NCBI RefSeq assembly: GCF_014651635.1
Contig: NZ_BMXG01000016.1
Location: forward strand, 1 to 64,000
Reading direction: 5' to 3'
Length of the DNA: 64,000 bases
DNA from: Cerasicoccus arenae
GTDB taxonomy: Bacteria; Verrucomicrobiota; Verrucomicrobiia; Opitutales; Cerasicoccaceae
Numbering within the stretch: position 1 is the first letter of the stretch; each line of letters opens with the position of its first letter. The position numbers and the translations under genes are program-made. The notes below the pieces were generated by a model. That model saw nothing but the letters and a program-made list of their open reading frames with translations. It was not told the origin of the DNA and searched no databases. Shown here one piece after another: positions 42,595 to 51,837 of this stretch.

Positions 42595-44318
42595 CACTTC
42601 GGGAACTTTGGCGCGGAAGATCGGCGCTGACCAGCAGGAATTTCAATCACATCACCTTCGGCGGCAACTTCGTCGTTTTTGTAAATTTGCACGTACACGG
42701 GTTCGTCAGAATTTGGCGCAACCCACTGCCACTTGCCAATCTCCAGAAACTCCATCGGTACGCCTTCAGTCTCGGACAAGCCCGGCCCGACCCCACGCAC
42801 ATACGGCTTGTTACCAATGCCAATCAGCACTTGCGCGATCAGCGTTGTCACCCCCTTCTGCTTCTTCGACTTGGACTTGGGCGAAGTCTCCGGCAGGTCA
42901 CCAATCAATTCCGGCTGCGCAGGCTCGGCTTCTTCAACACCTTCTGCCTCATCATCCACAGCGGGCTCGATATCGCCGAAGTCATCCCAATCATCAAAGC
43001 CCATGCCTCCCTCATCCACCGCTTCGTCATCGACGACCGCCACGGCTTCTTCAGCAGATTCTTCTTCAGCGACTTCTATTTCTTCGGCGGGTGCCTCTTC
43101 CTCGTCCGCATCACTGCTCAGGGCGATATCAAAGTCATCCTCGTCTTCCAACCCATCCAAGTCCTCCAGCGAGTCCAAATCCACCAGCTCGTCGATCGCT
43201 TCTGAATCGTCCGATTCCTCTGTTGCTTCCTGCTCATCATCGATAACGACTTCCTCGGCTATATCCTCCGGCTCTTCTTCCAACGCAAGCGTCTCGATTT
43301 CCTCTTCCTGATCGTCGCCAGCCTCAGGCTCGGTGGCCGCCTTTTCAGCCTCCATCTCGGCGTCGAAACGGGCGTCAAGCTGGTCGTACCCTTCTAAGTC
43401 AACGTTGGGCAGGTTCAAGGCTTCGGGCGGAAGAAATTCCGGCTCGGCACCATCATCCGCTTCCGACTCTTCGTATTCCGAATAATCATCGTCATCTTCC
43501 TGATCGGTCAACTCGACGTCGTCGCTCAAAATTCTAATTTCGCCGTAAGTCACGGCCTCAGCCGCAACGTTTTCTTCAACTTCAGCTTCTAGCACACCAT
43601 CCAAGGAATCCTCGGTAATCGTGGGTTCGTCCTCAGCCGCCACAGTGCTTTTTTGATCAACCGGCGTGGAAGTCAATAACTGCGCAGCCGTATCGCTCAT
43701 CATGGCAATAATGCTCTGGTAGCGCCCTGCCAATTCACCTAAGAGCGAAACCTGCATTGGTAAGCCTTGTAGCTTGGAAAGCGCAGCGTTGAGCTTGTTA
43801 TGCTGCGCATCAGTAGTCATCCCGACCTGCTCCGTGATGGACTGCGCAAATTCTTCCCGAACCGCATCGAGTTGCTCGCGTAGGGCGGCGCGGAGTTGGT
43901 CCGGATCGATGCCCGCCGCTCCTGCCCCTGCCTGGCCCTTACCGATTCGAGACTCCATTCGGTCCAATAATGTCTCAAAGGTGCCTACAATTTCCGTATT
44001 CCGGTCAACGTGCTGGATGATGGTCTCGCCCACTTCCTGGATGCCAAGCATCGCAGACTCGATACGGCGCGCATTCTCCATGTTGCCTTGGCTCAGGTCG
44101 TATTCCTTCAGCTTGGCCATCGTGCGGAACTCCACGAAAAACGGTAAACAAGCAATGAAAGCTCCGGTAAAGATCGCCGCGAATATCCAGAAAATACTGA
44201 TGGGGCTAAGCGGCGGCGGCGTTCTAAACCAGATCGTTGCCGCCGTCGCGACCAGCAACACATCGGCTACGATGAAAGGGATTTTGTTTATGCGCGGGAG
44301 CGGGACGTTGTCTTCCAT
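42594..44318 (-). CDS. Two-TM protein with coiled coil and very long acidic segment
   Basis: 574 residues. Two membrane helices (about 15-30 and 40-62), then a coiled coil (about 70-210), then ~260 residues dominated by Asp and Glu (for example DDDDYSEYEESEADD, EEEIETLALEEEPED). The last ~85 residues form a compact domain (TTLIAQVLIGIGNKPYVRG, WQWVAPNSDEPVYVQIY). Such proteins recur in Opitutae but have no known role; the C-terminal domain may be a sensor or binding unit on a charged stalk. Coupled to a lipoprotein downstream. Confidence 0.8.
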   Translation of the reverse strand: MEDNVPLPRINKIPFIVADVLLVATAATIWFRTPPPLSPISIFWIFAAIFTGAFIACLPFFVEFRTMAKLKEYDLSQGNMENARRIESAMLGIQEVGETIIQHVDRNTEIVGTFETLLDRMESRIGKGQAGAGAAGIDPDQLRAALREQLDAVREEFAQSITEQVGMTTDAQHNKLNAALSKLQGLPMQVSLLGELAGRYQSIIAMMSDTAAQLLTSTPVDQKSTVAAEDEPTITEDSLDGVLEAEVEENVAAEAVTYGEIRILSDDVELTDQEDDDDYSEYEESEADDGAEPEFLPPEALNLPNVDLEGYDQLDARFDAEMEAEKAATEPEAGDDQEEEIETLALEEEPEDIAEEVVIDDEQEATEESDDSEAIDELVDLDSLEDLDGLEDEDDFDIALSSDADEEEAPAEEIEVAEEESAEEAVAVVDDEAVDEGGMGFDDWDDFGDIEPAVDDEAEGVEEAEPAQPELIGDLPETSPKSKSKKQKGVTTLIAQVLIGIGNKPYVRGVGPGLSETEGVPMEFLEIGKWQWVAPNSDEPVYVQIYKNDEVAAEGDVIEIPAGQRRSSAPKFPK

Positions 44319-44441
44319 GGATGCAAATCAATCAGAGTTGCCTTAAGGAAGTAGCGCCCCACAACAGGGAATACAAGGCAGAAGGGAATTAATGGGCAAT
44401 ACGTGGCGTAAATATAGCTTCCCGCCCTCCAACCAACATTC

Positions 44442-45458
44442 CTATCTGCCAACGAAGCCCGCCTTGCGCTGGACCTTGGACAGGATTTTGAACGCACGCT
44501 TCTGCGCCGCATCATCCCCCTGCTTCAGGACACTGGTCAGGTATTGCTTGTCAGCCTTGATGGCCTCGTATTTTTCGCGAATGGGGTTAATCATCGCCAC
44601 AACGGCGTCGGCTACAGCCCCCTTGAAGGCCTGATAATTCTGCCCATCAAACTCGCGCTCAAGCTCAGCCACGTCTTTGCCTGTCGCAGCGCTGAGGATG
44701 CCCAATAGATTCGTCACGCCTGGCTTGTCGGGCGCGGCGCGCACTTCACCGCCAGAATCCGTTACCGCGCTGCCGATCTTTTTGCGGATCGTTTTTTCAT
44801 CGTCGATAATGTAGAGCGTCGAAGCTTGGTTCTCGTCGCTTTTGGACATTTTCTTCTCGGGATTTTGCAGCGACATGATCCGCGCCCCCGTCTTCGGGAT
44901 GAAGAGATCCGGCACCTTAAACGTCTCCGAATAGGTCGAATTAAACTTCTGCGCCAAATCGCGCGTAAGCTCCAGATGCTGCTTTTGATCCTCCCCCACC
45001 GGCACGATGTCGGCGTTGTAAATGAGAATGTCCGCCGCCATGAGCACCGGATAATACAGCAAGCCGCCGCCAATGAATCCGCGTGCTTCTTCTTGCTTCG
45101 CAGACTTGTCCTTAAACTGCGTCATGCGCTCCAGCTGACCCAGCGGGCAGAGGCAGCCAAGAATCCACGCCAACTCCGTGTGGCCGATGATGTGGCTCTG
45201 AATGAAGATGTTCGCCTTGTCCGGGTCGATGCCACAGGCGATGTATTGCGCAATGCACTCCAGAGTGTCTCGACGTAAATCAGCCGGCACATAGGGCACC
45301 GTGATCGCGTGCAAGTCGACAATGCCGAAGTAGCACTCGTAACCATCGAGATAACGCGTCCAATTACGCACCGCCCCGAGGTAATTACCGAGGTGGAGTT
45401 TGCCAGTGGGTTGGGCGCAGGTCAGCACGACCTGTCGTTCTGCGGGTGCGTCACTCAT
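44442..45458 (-). CDS. trpS: Tryptophanyl-tRNA synthetase
   Basis: About 338 residues from MSDAPAERQVVL; earlier in-frame Met codons exist (45476, 45485, 45545) but the family begins here. Class I signatures: PTGKLHLGNYLGA (the HIGH region) and KKMSKSDEN (KMSKS). CFFGIVDLHA-type text reads YFGIVDLHAITVPY. Charges tRNA(Trp) in the cytoplasm. A housekeeping gene in its own short unit. Confidence 0.97.
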   Translation of the reverse strand: MSDAPAERQVVLTCAQPTGKLHLGNYLGAVRNWTRYLDGYECYFGIVDLHAITVPYVPADLRRDTLECIAQYIACGIDPDKANIFIQSHIIGHTELAWILGCLCPLGQLERMTQFKDKSAKQEEARGFIGGGLLYYPVLMAADILIYNADIVPVGEDQKQHLELTRDLAQKFNSTYSETFKVPDLFIPKTGARIMSLQNPEKKMSKSDENQASTLYIIDDEKTIRKKIGSAVTDSGGEVRAAPDKPGVTNLLGILSAATGKDVAELEREFDGQNYQAFKGAVADAVVAMINPIREKYEAIKADKQYLTSVLKQGDDAAQKRAFKILSKVQRKAGFVGR

Positions 45459-45598
45459 AATTGTAAAGCGTTCCATAAAGCCCATGATTGGCAAGGTTTC
45501 AAGGGTTACTTTACACGGCGGGCAGGTCGCAAAAGAATATCCCAATCACTCCATTAGCAGTATAGATCGTTCCCACCCTGCAATTTCGTTCTCATCTG

Positions 45599-45736
45599 AG
45601 GTAGGGCAGGCGCGTTCCCGCGCCGCATCACTGCCTCTCCAAAGGTCACTAGAGGTGGCGCGGATCGTCCCTACGCGCAGTTTCAACCAACTGACCAGCG
45701 TGGCGCATGCGACGCGGGAACGCGCCTGCCCTACCT
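45599..45736. repeat. 138-bp inverted-repeat element (REPIN/MITE-like)
   Basis: Perfect 24-bp inverted ends at 45599-45622 (AGGTAGGGCAGGCGCGTTCC...) and 45713-45736. The middle has GTGGCGCGGATCGTCCCTACG and a GC-rich segment. No coding capacity. It sits in the gap between trpS and xseA, as REP-family and other non-autonomous elements usually do. Confidence 0.85.
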
Positions 45737-45751
45737 AAAATCGACGGAAGA

Positions 45752-47098
45752 CTAGGTTTCCTCGACTCGGGTGGCGATTTCGCCGTCTTGGAAGTCAAGG
45801 GCGAGAACATCACCCGGCTTCAGGACCGCCTTACGCGTGACAACTTGTCCCTGCTGGTCGCGAGCAACGGCAAAACCGCGCTTTAAAGTCTGTTGGAGGC
45901 TCACGCCCTCTAGTCGGGCCCTCATGACGGCGAGCTGGTCCTTTTCCCGGCGCAACGCCTGCCGCGTCGCCCGATCAAATCGACGGCCCAGAGCGGCCAA
46001 ATTCTCCCGCTGACGGTGGATATGCTGTACCGGCGAAGCGCTCCCCAGCCGTTGACGCAGCAAACGCAGGTCCGTGGCCCCTTCTAGTAACTGACGGCGC
46101 GTCAGGGAATCAAAGCGACCCGCTAGCTCATCCAGCCGCAATTGCGCCTGCTGGATGCTTGCCCTTGGGTGATGCAACGCCAAACGCCGATGAAGCAGCT
46201 CAATCTCGTGCCGATGCGTGCGAAGCACTTCATCAATCGAACGATTATAATTTTTAGCGGCTTCTTTGGCCCGGTCACACAGCTCAATAAACAGGCTCGT
46301 AATTAGCTCTGCGGCAGCAGTCGGCGTCTCGGCCCGGCGATCAGCGGCAAAATCGCTCAAGGTGAAATCAATCTCGTGGCCCACGGCGGAAATCACCGGA
46401 ACCGGCGACGCAGCAACGGCACGGGCGACGATTTCCTCGTTGAAGCACCAGAGGTCTTCCAGACTCCCCCCCCCCCTCATGACCACAATTAGCTCCGCCC
46501 CCCCCCATTCATGAATCCGGTTGAGCGCGGCCACGATGTCCATCGCAGCCCCCTCCCCCTGCACACGCGCCGGGGTAATGATCACGCGCCCCCGCCAACG
46601 GCGGCGCTCCAGCACGCGAAGAAAGTCCTGAATCGCAGCGCCCGTGGGAGACGTGACCACGGCCACCGTCTGCGGCCAAGCAGGAATCGGGCGTTTGCGT
46701 TCCGCGGCAAAAAGGCCCTCGGCAGCCAGCTTGGCCTTGAGCTGCTCAAAGCGCTCTTGCAAGCGGCCTTGCCCGACTTCCAGCACCGCCCGGCAGATAT
46801 ATTGATAGGAACCACGTGGCTCGTAGACATCCACGTCACCGTAAACCACCACCGCCAAGCCATCGCGCAGGTTGACCGTCTGCCGGAGCGCGTCCATCCG
46901 AAACAGCACGCAAGACAACTGGCTATCCGCGTCTTTCAGGGTGAAATAAACGTGGCCACTCGACTGACGGCGCAAATTCGACACCTCCCCCCGCACCCAA
47001 CACGGCCGCAGGTGCTTCGTGAGCAACGCACGCACTTGGCGCGTAAACTCCCCCACCGTAATGGAGTCGTCAGGTCGTTGTTTTTGAGGCGACGGCAC
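45752..47098 (-). CDS. xseA: Exodeoxyribonuclease VII large subunit
   Basis: 448 residues. N-terminal OB domain (WVRGEVSNLRRQSSGHVYFT, LKDADSQLSCVLF), then the catalytic domain (VAVVTSPTGAAIQDFLRVL, RGGGSLEDLWCFNEE, SAVGHEIDFTLSDFAADRRA) and a long coiled-coil C-terminus ending TRVEET. It degrades ssDNA with the small subunit XseB, whose gene is not in the window. G tracts of 11 and 9 nt (C runs 46466-46476 and 46498-46506 on plus) encode the Gly-rich catalytic region. Overlaps the VTT gene by 29 bp. Confidence 0.97.
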   Translation of the reverse strand: MPSPQKQRPDDSITVGEFTRQVRALLTKHLRPCWVRGEVSNLRRQSSGHVYFTLKDADSQLSCVLFRMDALRQTVNLRDGLAVVVYGDVDVYEPRGSYQYICRAVLEVGQGRLQERFEQLKAKLAAEGLFAAERKRPIPAWPQTVAVVTSPTGAAIQDFLRVLERRRWRGRVIITPARVQGEGAAMDIVAALNRIHEWGGAELIVVMRGGGSLEDLWCFNEEIVARAVAASPVPVISAVGHEIDFTLSDFAADRRAETPTAAAELITSLFIELCDRAKEAAKNYNRSIDEVLRTHRHEIELLHRRLALHHPRASIQQAQLRLDELAGRFDSLTRRQLLEGATDLRLLRQRLGSASPVQHIHRQRENLAALGRRFDRATRQALRREKDQLAVMRARLEGVSLQQTLKRGFAVARDQQGQVVTRKAVLKPGDVLALDFQDGEIATRVEET

Positions 47099-47642
47099 GG
47101 GCTTTATGATGGCTATGGACCATGCGGAAAATAATCACGATGGCGATCAGGAGAAATACCGCAAAAACAATCATACCAACGGACCCCTCGAAGATCGCGC
47201 CGGCAAAAACTACGAAGCCTGCCGCATGCAGCGCCTGGATCGGCACGGATACCAGAATATAACGCCAATAGCTCACTTTCGCCAGACCGAGCAGGTAGCT
47301 TTGCAGGAAAAGTGGCGTACCCGGCGTAATGCGCAAAAGCGCGATTACCCGGATTTCGTCTTCATCCGGCACTGCGGGCACTTTGATTTTCCGGCGCTCA
47401 AGTAATCGAAGAAGCGGCCCGCGCAGGAATGAGCGCGCCACCCAGTATGCCAGGGTGTCATTGATGGCAATGCCGATCATGGCCACGATCATCCCATAGA
47501 CAGGGCCGTAGTAATAGCCGATCAGCATCAGCAGCGGCGACGCCGGAAAGGCAAATAGCGGCAGAATTCCCAACGCAGGCATCAGGTAGATCCGATCAAT
47601 CTGATTCAGTATCTCAATTAGGCTATCCAATAGCTCGTGCAT
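47070..47642 (-). CDS. VTT-domain (DedA/TVP38-like) membrane protein
   Basis: 190 residues from ATG 47642. VTT/SNARE-associated core: FAFPASPLLMLIGYYYGPVYGMIVAMIG, DTLAYWVARSFLRG, LLRITPGTPLFLQSYLLGLAKVSYWRYI. The LRITPGTP stretch corresponds to the conserved R-hP-hP re-entrant motif. Family members act in lipid scrambling or undecaprenyl-phosphate recycling. Overlap with xseA on the same strand suggests joint transcription. Confidence 0.85.
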   Translation of the reverse strand: MHELLDSLIEILNQIDRIYLMPALGILPLFAFPASPLLMLIGYYYGPVYGMIVAMIGIAINDTLAYWVARSFLRGPLLRLLERRKIKVPAVPDEDEIRVIALLRITPGTPLFLQSYLLGLAKVSYWRYILVSVPIQALHAAGFVVFAGAIFEGSVGMIVFAVFLLIAIVIIFRMVHSHHKARAVASKTTT

Positions 47643-47736
47643 TGCGCGGCACACTACCCACAGCTGCTTGTAAGGCAAGGGAGGAAACAGGGTTGCTTGC
47701 GGTCCAATTTCCAGCTACTTCAATCTGCTAATAACC

Positions 47737-48723
47737 ATGGCATCCCTCTCCACTGAGATACCCGCCGCCGGACCAGCTATCTCCCCGGCCCCTGTGCTCT
47801 CCATCGTGACCCCCGCTTACAACGAGGCGGAATCCGTGCGCTTGCTGTGGGAAAAAATCTCTTCCGTGCTCAACGATAGCCCGTGGACGTTCGAAGTCAT
47901 CTACATTGATGACGGAAGTAGTGACAACACTTGGGAGAAAATTCGCCAATTACAGGCGGATTATCCTCAGGGCGTGCGCGCCTTTCGGCTAAGGCGTAAT
48001 TTCGGCAAGGCCGCAGCGCTCTCGGTGGGCTTCTCCGCTGCCCGCGGCGACTATGTTATCACAATGGACGCTGACCTGCAGGATGAGCCTGGCGAAATCC
48101 CTAGCCTCATGGCCAAGCTTGAGGAAGGCTACGACCTAGTCTCCGGTTGGAAGCGTGAACGTAATGATCCGCTGGAAAAACGGCTCCCCTCCCGACTTTT
48201 CAATGCCGTCACCCGGAAAATCTCTGGCCTCGAACTGCATGATTTCAACTGTGGCCTCAAGGCCTACCGAGTGGAAGTCGTCCGCGAATTACCGCTTTAT
48301 GGCGAATTGCACCGCTACATCCCCATCCTTGCCCATGCCGAGGGCTATCGCGTCACTGAGATCCCAGTTAAGCATCACGCCCGCGAATTCGGCATCTCCA
48401 AGTATGGGCTTGGCCGCTATTTCAAGGGCTTCCTGGACCTGTTGACCGTAGCCGCGATCACGCGCTTCCTTCAGCGTCCGGGTCATTTGTTTGGTGGGTC
48501 GGGCCTCGTACTAGGGGGCCTCGGCTTTCTGATTTTGTGCTATCTGACTGCGGTCAAACTGTTTCTGGGCGCAGGTATTGGGCAACGCCCGCTCTTGCTC
48601 TTCGGAGTATTACTCATGCTCTTGGGCGTGCAGCTCATATCCGTTGGGTTGGTCGGTGAGCTGATCGTCCGCAAGCTAGGCGGCCACCGCGAAGCCTATC
48701 AAGTCCGGGAAACCCTCGGTTAA
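47737..48723 (+). CDS. Polyprenyl-phosphate glycosyltransferase, GT2, two C-terminal TMs
   Basis: 328 residues. GT-A domain with SIVTPAYNEAESV, IDDGSSDNTWE (first DDG), ITMDADLQDEP (DxD) and SGWKRERNDP. The C-terminus has two membrane helices (about 252-275 and 288-310), as in GtrB/DPM1/ArnC enzymes that load a sugar on undecaprenyl phosphate. Divergent from the VTT gene; first gene of the plus-strand arm of the polysaccharide cluster. It probably supplies lipid-linked sugar to the GT-C enzyme at 61255. Confidence 0.92.
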   Translation: MASLSTEIPAAGPAISPAPVLSIVTPAYNEAESVRLLWEKISSVLNDSPWTFEVIYIDDGSSDNTWEKIRQLQADYPQGVRAFRLRRNFGKAAALSVGFSAARGDYVITMDADLQDEPGEIPSLMAKLEEGYDLVSGWKRERNDPLEKRLPSRLFNAVTRKISGLELHDFNCGLKAYRVEVVRELPLYGELHRYIPILAHAEGYRVTEIPVKHHAREFGISKYGLGRYFKGFLDLLTVAAITRFLQRPGHLFGGSGLVLGGLGFLILCYLTAVKLFLGAGIGQRPLLLFGVLLMLLGVQLISVGLVGELIVRKLGGHREAYQVRETLG

Positions 48724-48731
48724 GTTTCACC

Positions 48732-49940
48732 ATGGCAGATATAAAAGTTCCACTTCTCGATCTCAACGAGCAAAACCACAGCCTTGCTGCAGAACTGACT
48801 GCTGCATTTGAGCGCGTGCTCGGCCATGGCCAATTTATTCTGGGCCAAGAAGTCTCTGCATTTGAGGAGGCTGCCGCTAAAGAATTGGGCGCACGCCACG
48901 CAATCGGTGTCAGTTCAGGCACTGATGCCCTGCTACTCGCCCTGATGGCGCTCGATATTGGCCCCGGCGACGAAGTGATCTGCCCAAGCTTTTCGTTTTT
49001 CGCCAGCGCCGGAACGATTGCCCGCCTCGGTGCCAAGCCTGTCTTTGCTGACATCTGCCCGGTCTGCTTTAACCTCGACCCGGAATCAGTCGCCACCCTC
49101 ATCACGCCACGCACCAAGGCCATCATGCCAGTGCATCTCTTTGGACAAGCGGCAGCAATGGAGTCCTTGCTTGCCCTAGCGCGTGACCACAACCTGCGGG
49201 TCATCGAAGACGCCGCGCAGGCCTTTGGAGCCGCCTACCGTGGTAAAGCTCTCGGAACTCTAGGAGACTTCGGCTGTTTCAGTTTCTTCCCGAGTAAAAA
49301 TCTCGGCGGTTTCGGTGACAGCGGCCTGATCACCACCGAAGACGACGCCTTGGCACATCGCGCACGCATCCTGCGCGTCCATGGGGCAGAACCCAAGTAT
49401 TACCATTCGTTGATTGGCGGCAACTTCCGCATCGACGCGCTTCAAGCCGCGCTATTGGCCGTCAAGCTGCCGCATCACCGACAGTACAGCCACGCCCGTG
49501 CAACCAATGCCGCCGAATACAACGAGAAACTCGGCGCACTGCCCGGTGTTATCAAAGAACGCAGTTGCGAGCTTTGCAATACAGGGCCAGTTAGCAACCA
49601 AGAGGCCCCCCGCCTGATCCTACCGCAAGCATTGCCGGAGAACACCCACATCTGGAACCAATATACCGTGCGCCTGCCCGCACAACCCGGCGCAAACGAA
49701 CTACCTCGCGACGCACTTAAACGCTGGCTCAACGAACGCGACATCGGCGCAGAAATCTATTACCCGGTTCCCTTCCATCAACAGGCATGCTTTGCCTACT
49801 TGGACAATGCACCCTGCATTGAATCTGAACGCGCCGCGCGTGAGGTTCTGAGCATCCCAATTTACCCAGAGCTAGCCGTCGACCAACGCGAGCGTGTAAT
49901 CGAGGCAATCACCGAATTCCTCGAAGACGCGGGTTATTAA
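48732..49940 (+). CDS. DegT/DnrJ/EryC1/StrS sugar aminotransferase
   Basis: 402 residues, 8 bp after the GT2 gene. PLP-fold signatures: VSSGTDALLLALMALDIGPG, VIEDAAQAFGA, and the Schiff-base Lys in FSFFPSKNLGGFGDSG. These enzymes aminate a keto sugar nucleotide to give an amino-deoxy sugar. Its presence means the glycan includes an amino-deoxyhexose or a similar unit. Confidence 0.95.
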   Translation: MADIKVPLLDLNEQNHSLAAELTAAFERVLGHGQFILGQEVSAFEEAAAKELGARHAIGVSSGTDALLLALMALDIGPGDEVICPSFSFFASAGTIARLGAKPVFADICPVCFNLDPESVATLITPRTKAIMPVHLFGQAAAMESLLALARDHNLRVIEDAAQAFGAAYRGKALGTLGDFGCFSFFPSKNLGGFGDSGLITTEDDALAHRARILRVHGAEPKYYHSLIGGNFRIDALQAALLAVKLPHHRQYSHARATNAAEYNEKLGALPGVIKERSCELCNTGPVSNQEAPRLILPQALPENTHIWNQYTVRLPAQPGANELPRDALKRWLNERDIGAEIYYPVPFHQQACFAYLDNAPCIESERAAREVLSIPIYPELAVDQRERVIEAITEFLEDAGY

Positions 49941-49955
49941 CTACGCAGCGCTACC

Positions 49956-50783
49956 ATGAGTTTCACGACACGATTAAAGCGGTATCAAACAAAAATCCGG
50001 CGCGGCGTTCATCAACTCGCTGGAATCGCAAATATCGCACTCGGCGACAATGATCGCCGCATCCTGTCATTGAAAGATCGGCATCGCGGAGAAACCGCCT
50101 TCGTGCTTGGCAATGGGCCAAGTCTGAAAGCCGCTGACCTCGACCTGCTCAAGCCCTACGTCACGTTTGCCAGCAATAAGATTTACTTGGCTTACGAAAG
50201 CACCGATTGGCGGCCGACCTATTACAGTCTGCTCGATGTGCTGGTCGCTGAGAATAATCGCGATTGTATTCGTGGAGTTGAGTCCACGAAAATCTTCAGC
50301 AGCGACGCGGAGAGCTATCTCGGAGACGCTGTGACGCCAGACATCACTTGGGTCCATGGTCTTTATTACAATCCGTCTCACCAAGACCGCGACTTCAAGT
50401 TTTCCACGAACGCATTGACCGGAACCCATTCGGGATGGTCGGTCGTTTATTTTCAATTGCAGTTGGCGCATTACATGGGCTTCACCAAAGTCTATCTGCT
50501 TGGCTTGGACTTCAGCTTTGCGCTTTCGCCAACGACCGGCGCGCAAAGCGCCCATGGCGAAGTCCTCAAAAGCGAAGGTGAGGTCAACCACTTCCATCCC
50601 GACTACCGCAAGCCGGGTGAAACCTGGACCGTACCGCGACTAGATTTGCAATGCAAAGCTTTCGTTGCCGCACGCCGAGCCTTTGAATCATCGAACCGAA
50701 AACTGATCAACGCTTCCCGCCAAACCAAGCTGGACATACTCGAACGGCAAGACTTGGATTCCGTGCTGGCTTCGCTGAAATGA
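49956..50783 (+). CDS. GT42/DUF115-like putative CMP-sugar transferase
   Basis: 275 residues. FVLGNGPSLKAADLDLLKPY matches the nucleotide-binding GNGPSL motif shared by DUF115 (MptE/Maf-like) proteins and GT42 sialyltransferases. Further on GTHSGWSVVYFQLQLAHYMG followed by FTKVYLLGLDFSF matches the second conserved block (SG....A...G...I...GID/GLD). Cytoplasmic, no signal. Likely a transferase using a CMP sugar; two cytidylyltransferases are nearby. DUF115 membership is likelier than the exact reaction. Confidence 0.75.
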   Translation: MSFTTRLKRYQTKIRRGVHQLAGIANIALGDNDRRILSLKDRHRGETAFVLGNGPSLKAADLDLLKPYVTFASNKIYLAYESTDWRPTYYSLLDVLVAENNRDCIRGVESTKIFSSDAESYLGDAVTPDITWVHGLYYNPSHQDRDFKFSTNALTGTHSGWSVVYFQLQLAHYMGFTKVYLLGLDFSFALSPTTGAQSAHGEVLKSEGEVNHFHPDYRKPGETWTVPRLDLQCKAFVAARRAFESSNRKLINASRQTKLDILERQDLDSVLASLK

Positions 50784-51823
50784 TGAAGATTTCGGTCATC
50801 ATCAATAACTACAACTACGGCCGATACCTGCGCCAATGCTTGGAATCGGCACTTAACCAAACACATCCGTTTGATGAAGTCATCCTAGTAGACGACGGAT
50901 CGACCGATGATTCACGTTCAATTGCCGCTAATTATTCCGCGCAGATCACCATCATCAACCAAGAGAATGGCGGCCAGGCCTCCGCGATGAACACCGGCTT
51001 CCAGGGCAGCAGCAGTGATCTCATTCTTTTTCTCGATGCCGATGACTTCCTGCACCCATCCGCCGCCGAACAGATAATGCAGGCATGGCAGCCCGCCTAC
51101 GCGAAAATGCAGTTCCGCTTAACGCAAGTGGACGAGCAATCAAGAACCACGGGCGAATTACCAAGCCCTGGCCAACGCCTTCCCGCTAGCGATGTGCGCG
51201 AACAACTATTAACGCAAGGCCGCTACGGCAGTATGCCAACATCAGCCAACGTGTTTTCCCGCCAAGCACTGGAACGCATCATGCCAATTCCCGAACGGGG
51301 ATACCGCACCAGCGCCGATTTATTCTTGTCGATTCTCATTACGCGCCATGGCGAGATCGGTGCCCTGGAACAAGCGTTGGGCAGCTATCGAGTCCATTCC
51401 CAGAACTGCTTTCATACTGGCGCTTTGATTACACTCGACCACCGACAGCTCACAAACCGCGTGCAATCACATCTACGACGCAGCGAACTTCTGGCGCAGG
51501 AGAACGCACGCGAAGGCCGCCAGCCGACCAGTTTGCCGCTCGTTTCAATTCCCGGCTGGATTGACCGTATGATTGCGCATCGCCTTGGACTCGACGAGCA
51601 AACTGGCGACAACGCCACGATGACCCAACTCAGCAATGGGCTCCACCAAACCATTAACTCACGCTACCCAAATAAGCCATTGTATCGACTCTGCGGCGCG
51701 CTGATGCGCCTTGTGTTGCAGCATTTTCCATTGGCCGCAATACGCTTGCTCGGCTCTCTCGAGCGCCGCGTTCCATATCAATGGAAAAGCAACTTACTCC
51801 AGCGCGCAGGCATTCAATTTTAG
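50780..51823 (+). CDS. Glycosyltransferase family 2
   Basis: 347 residues. Start overlaps the previous stop (ATGATG). ISVIINNYNYGRYLRQCLES, LVDDGSTDDSRSIAANY, GGQASAMNTGFQ and FLDADDFLHP (DxD) identify a GT-A inverting transferase. No membrane span. The C-terminal ~100 residues are helical. Donor and acceptor unknown; last gene of the plus-strand arm, converging with the minus arm. Confidence 0.92.
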   Translation: MMKISVIINNYNYGRYLRQCLESALNQTHPFDEVILVDDGSTDDSRSIAANYSAQITIINQENGGQASAMNTGFQGSSSDLILFLDADDFLHPSAAEQIMQAWQPAYAKMQFRLTQVDEQSRTTGELPSPGQRLPASDVREQLLTQGRYGSMPTSANVFSRQALERIMPIPERGYRTSADLFLSILITRHGEIGALEQALGSYRVHSQNCFHTGALITLDHRQLTNRVQSHLRRSELLAQENAREGRQPTSLPLVSIPGWIDRMIAHRLGLDEQTGDNATMTQLSNGLHQTINSRYPNKPLYRLCGALMRLVLQHFPLAAIRLLGSLERRVPYQWKSNLLQRAGIQF

Positions 51824-51837
51824 CACTGCAGTTTGAA

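Noticed and set aside
42733-43311. 192-codon Ser-rich frame on the plus strand opposite the acidic protein
   Set aside because: GAG/GAT/GAC-rich sequence read in reverse gives Ser-rich text by necessity; no signal or family.
46466-46476. xseA frameshifted at the poly-G tract
   Set aside because: The current tract length keeps the frame, with the conserved RGGGSLEDLWCFNEE intact, so the gene is called whole.
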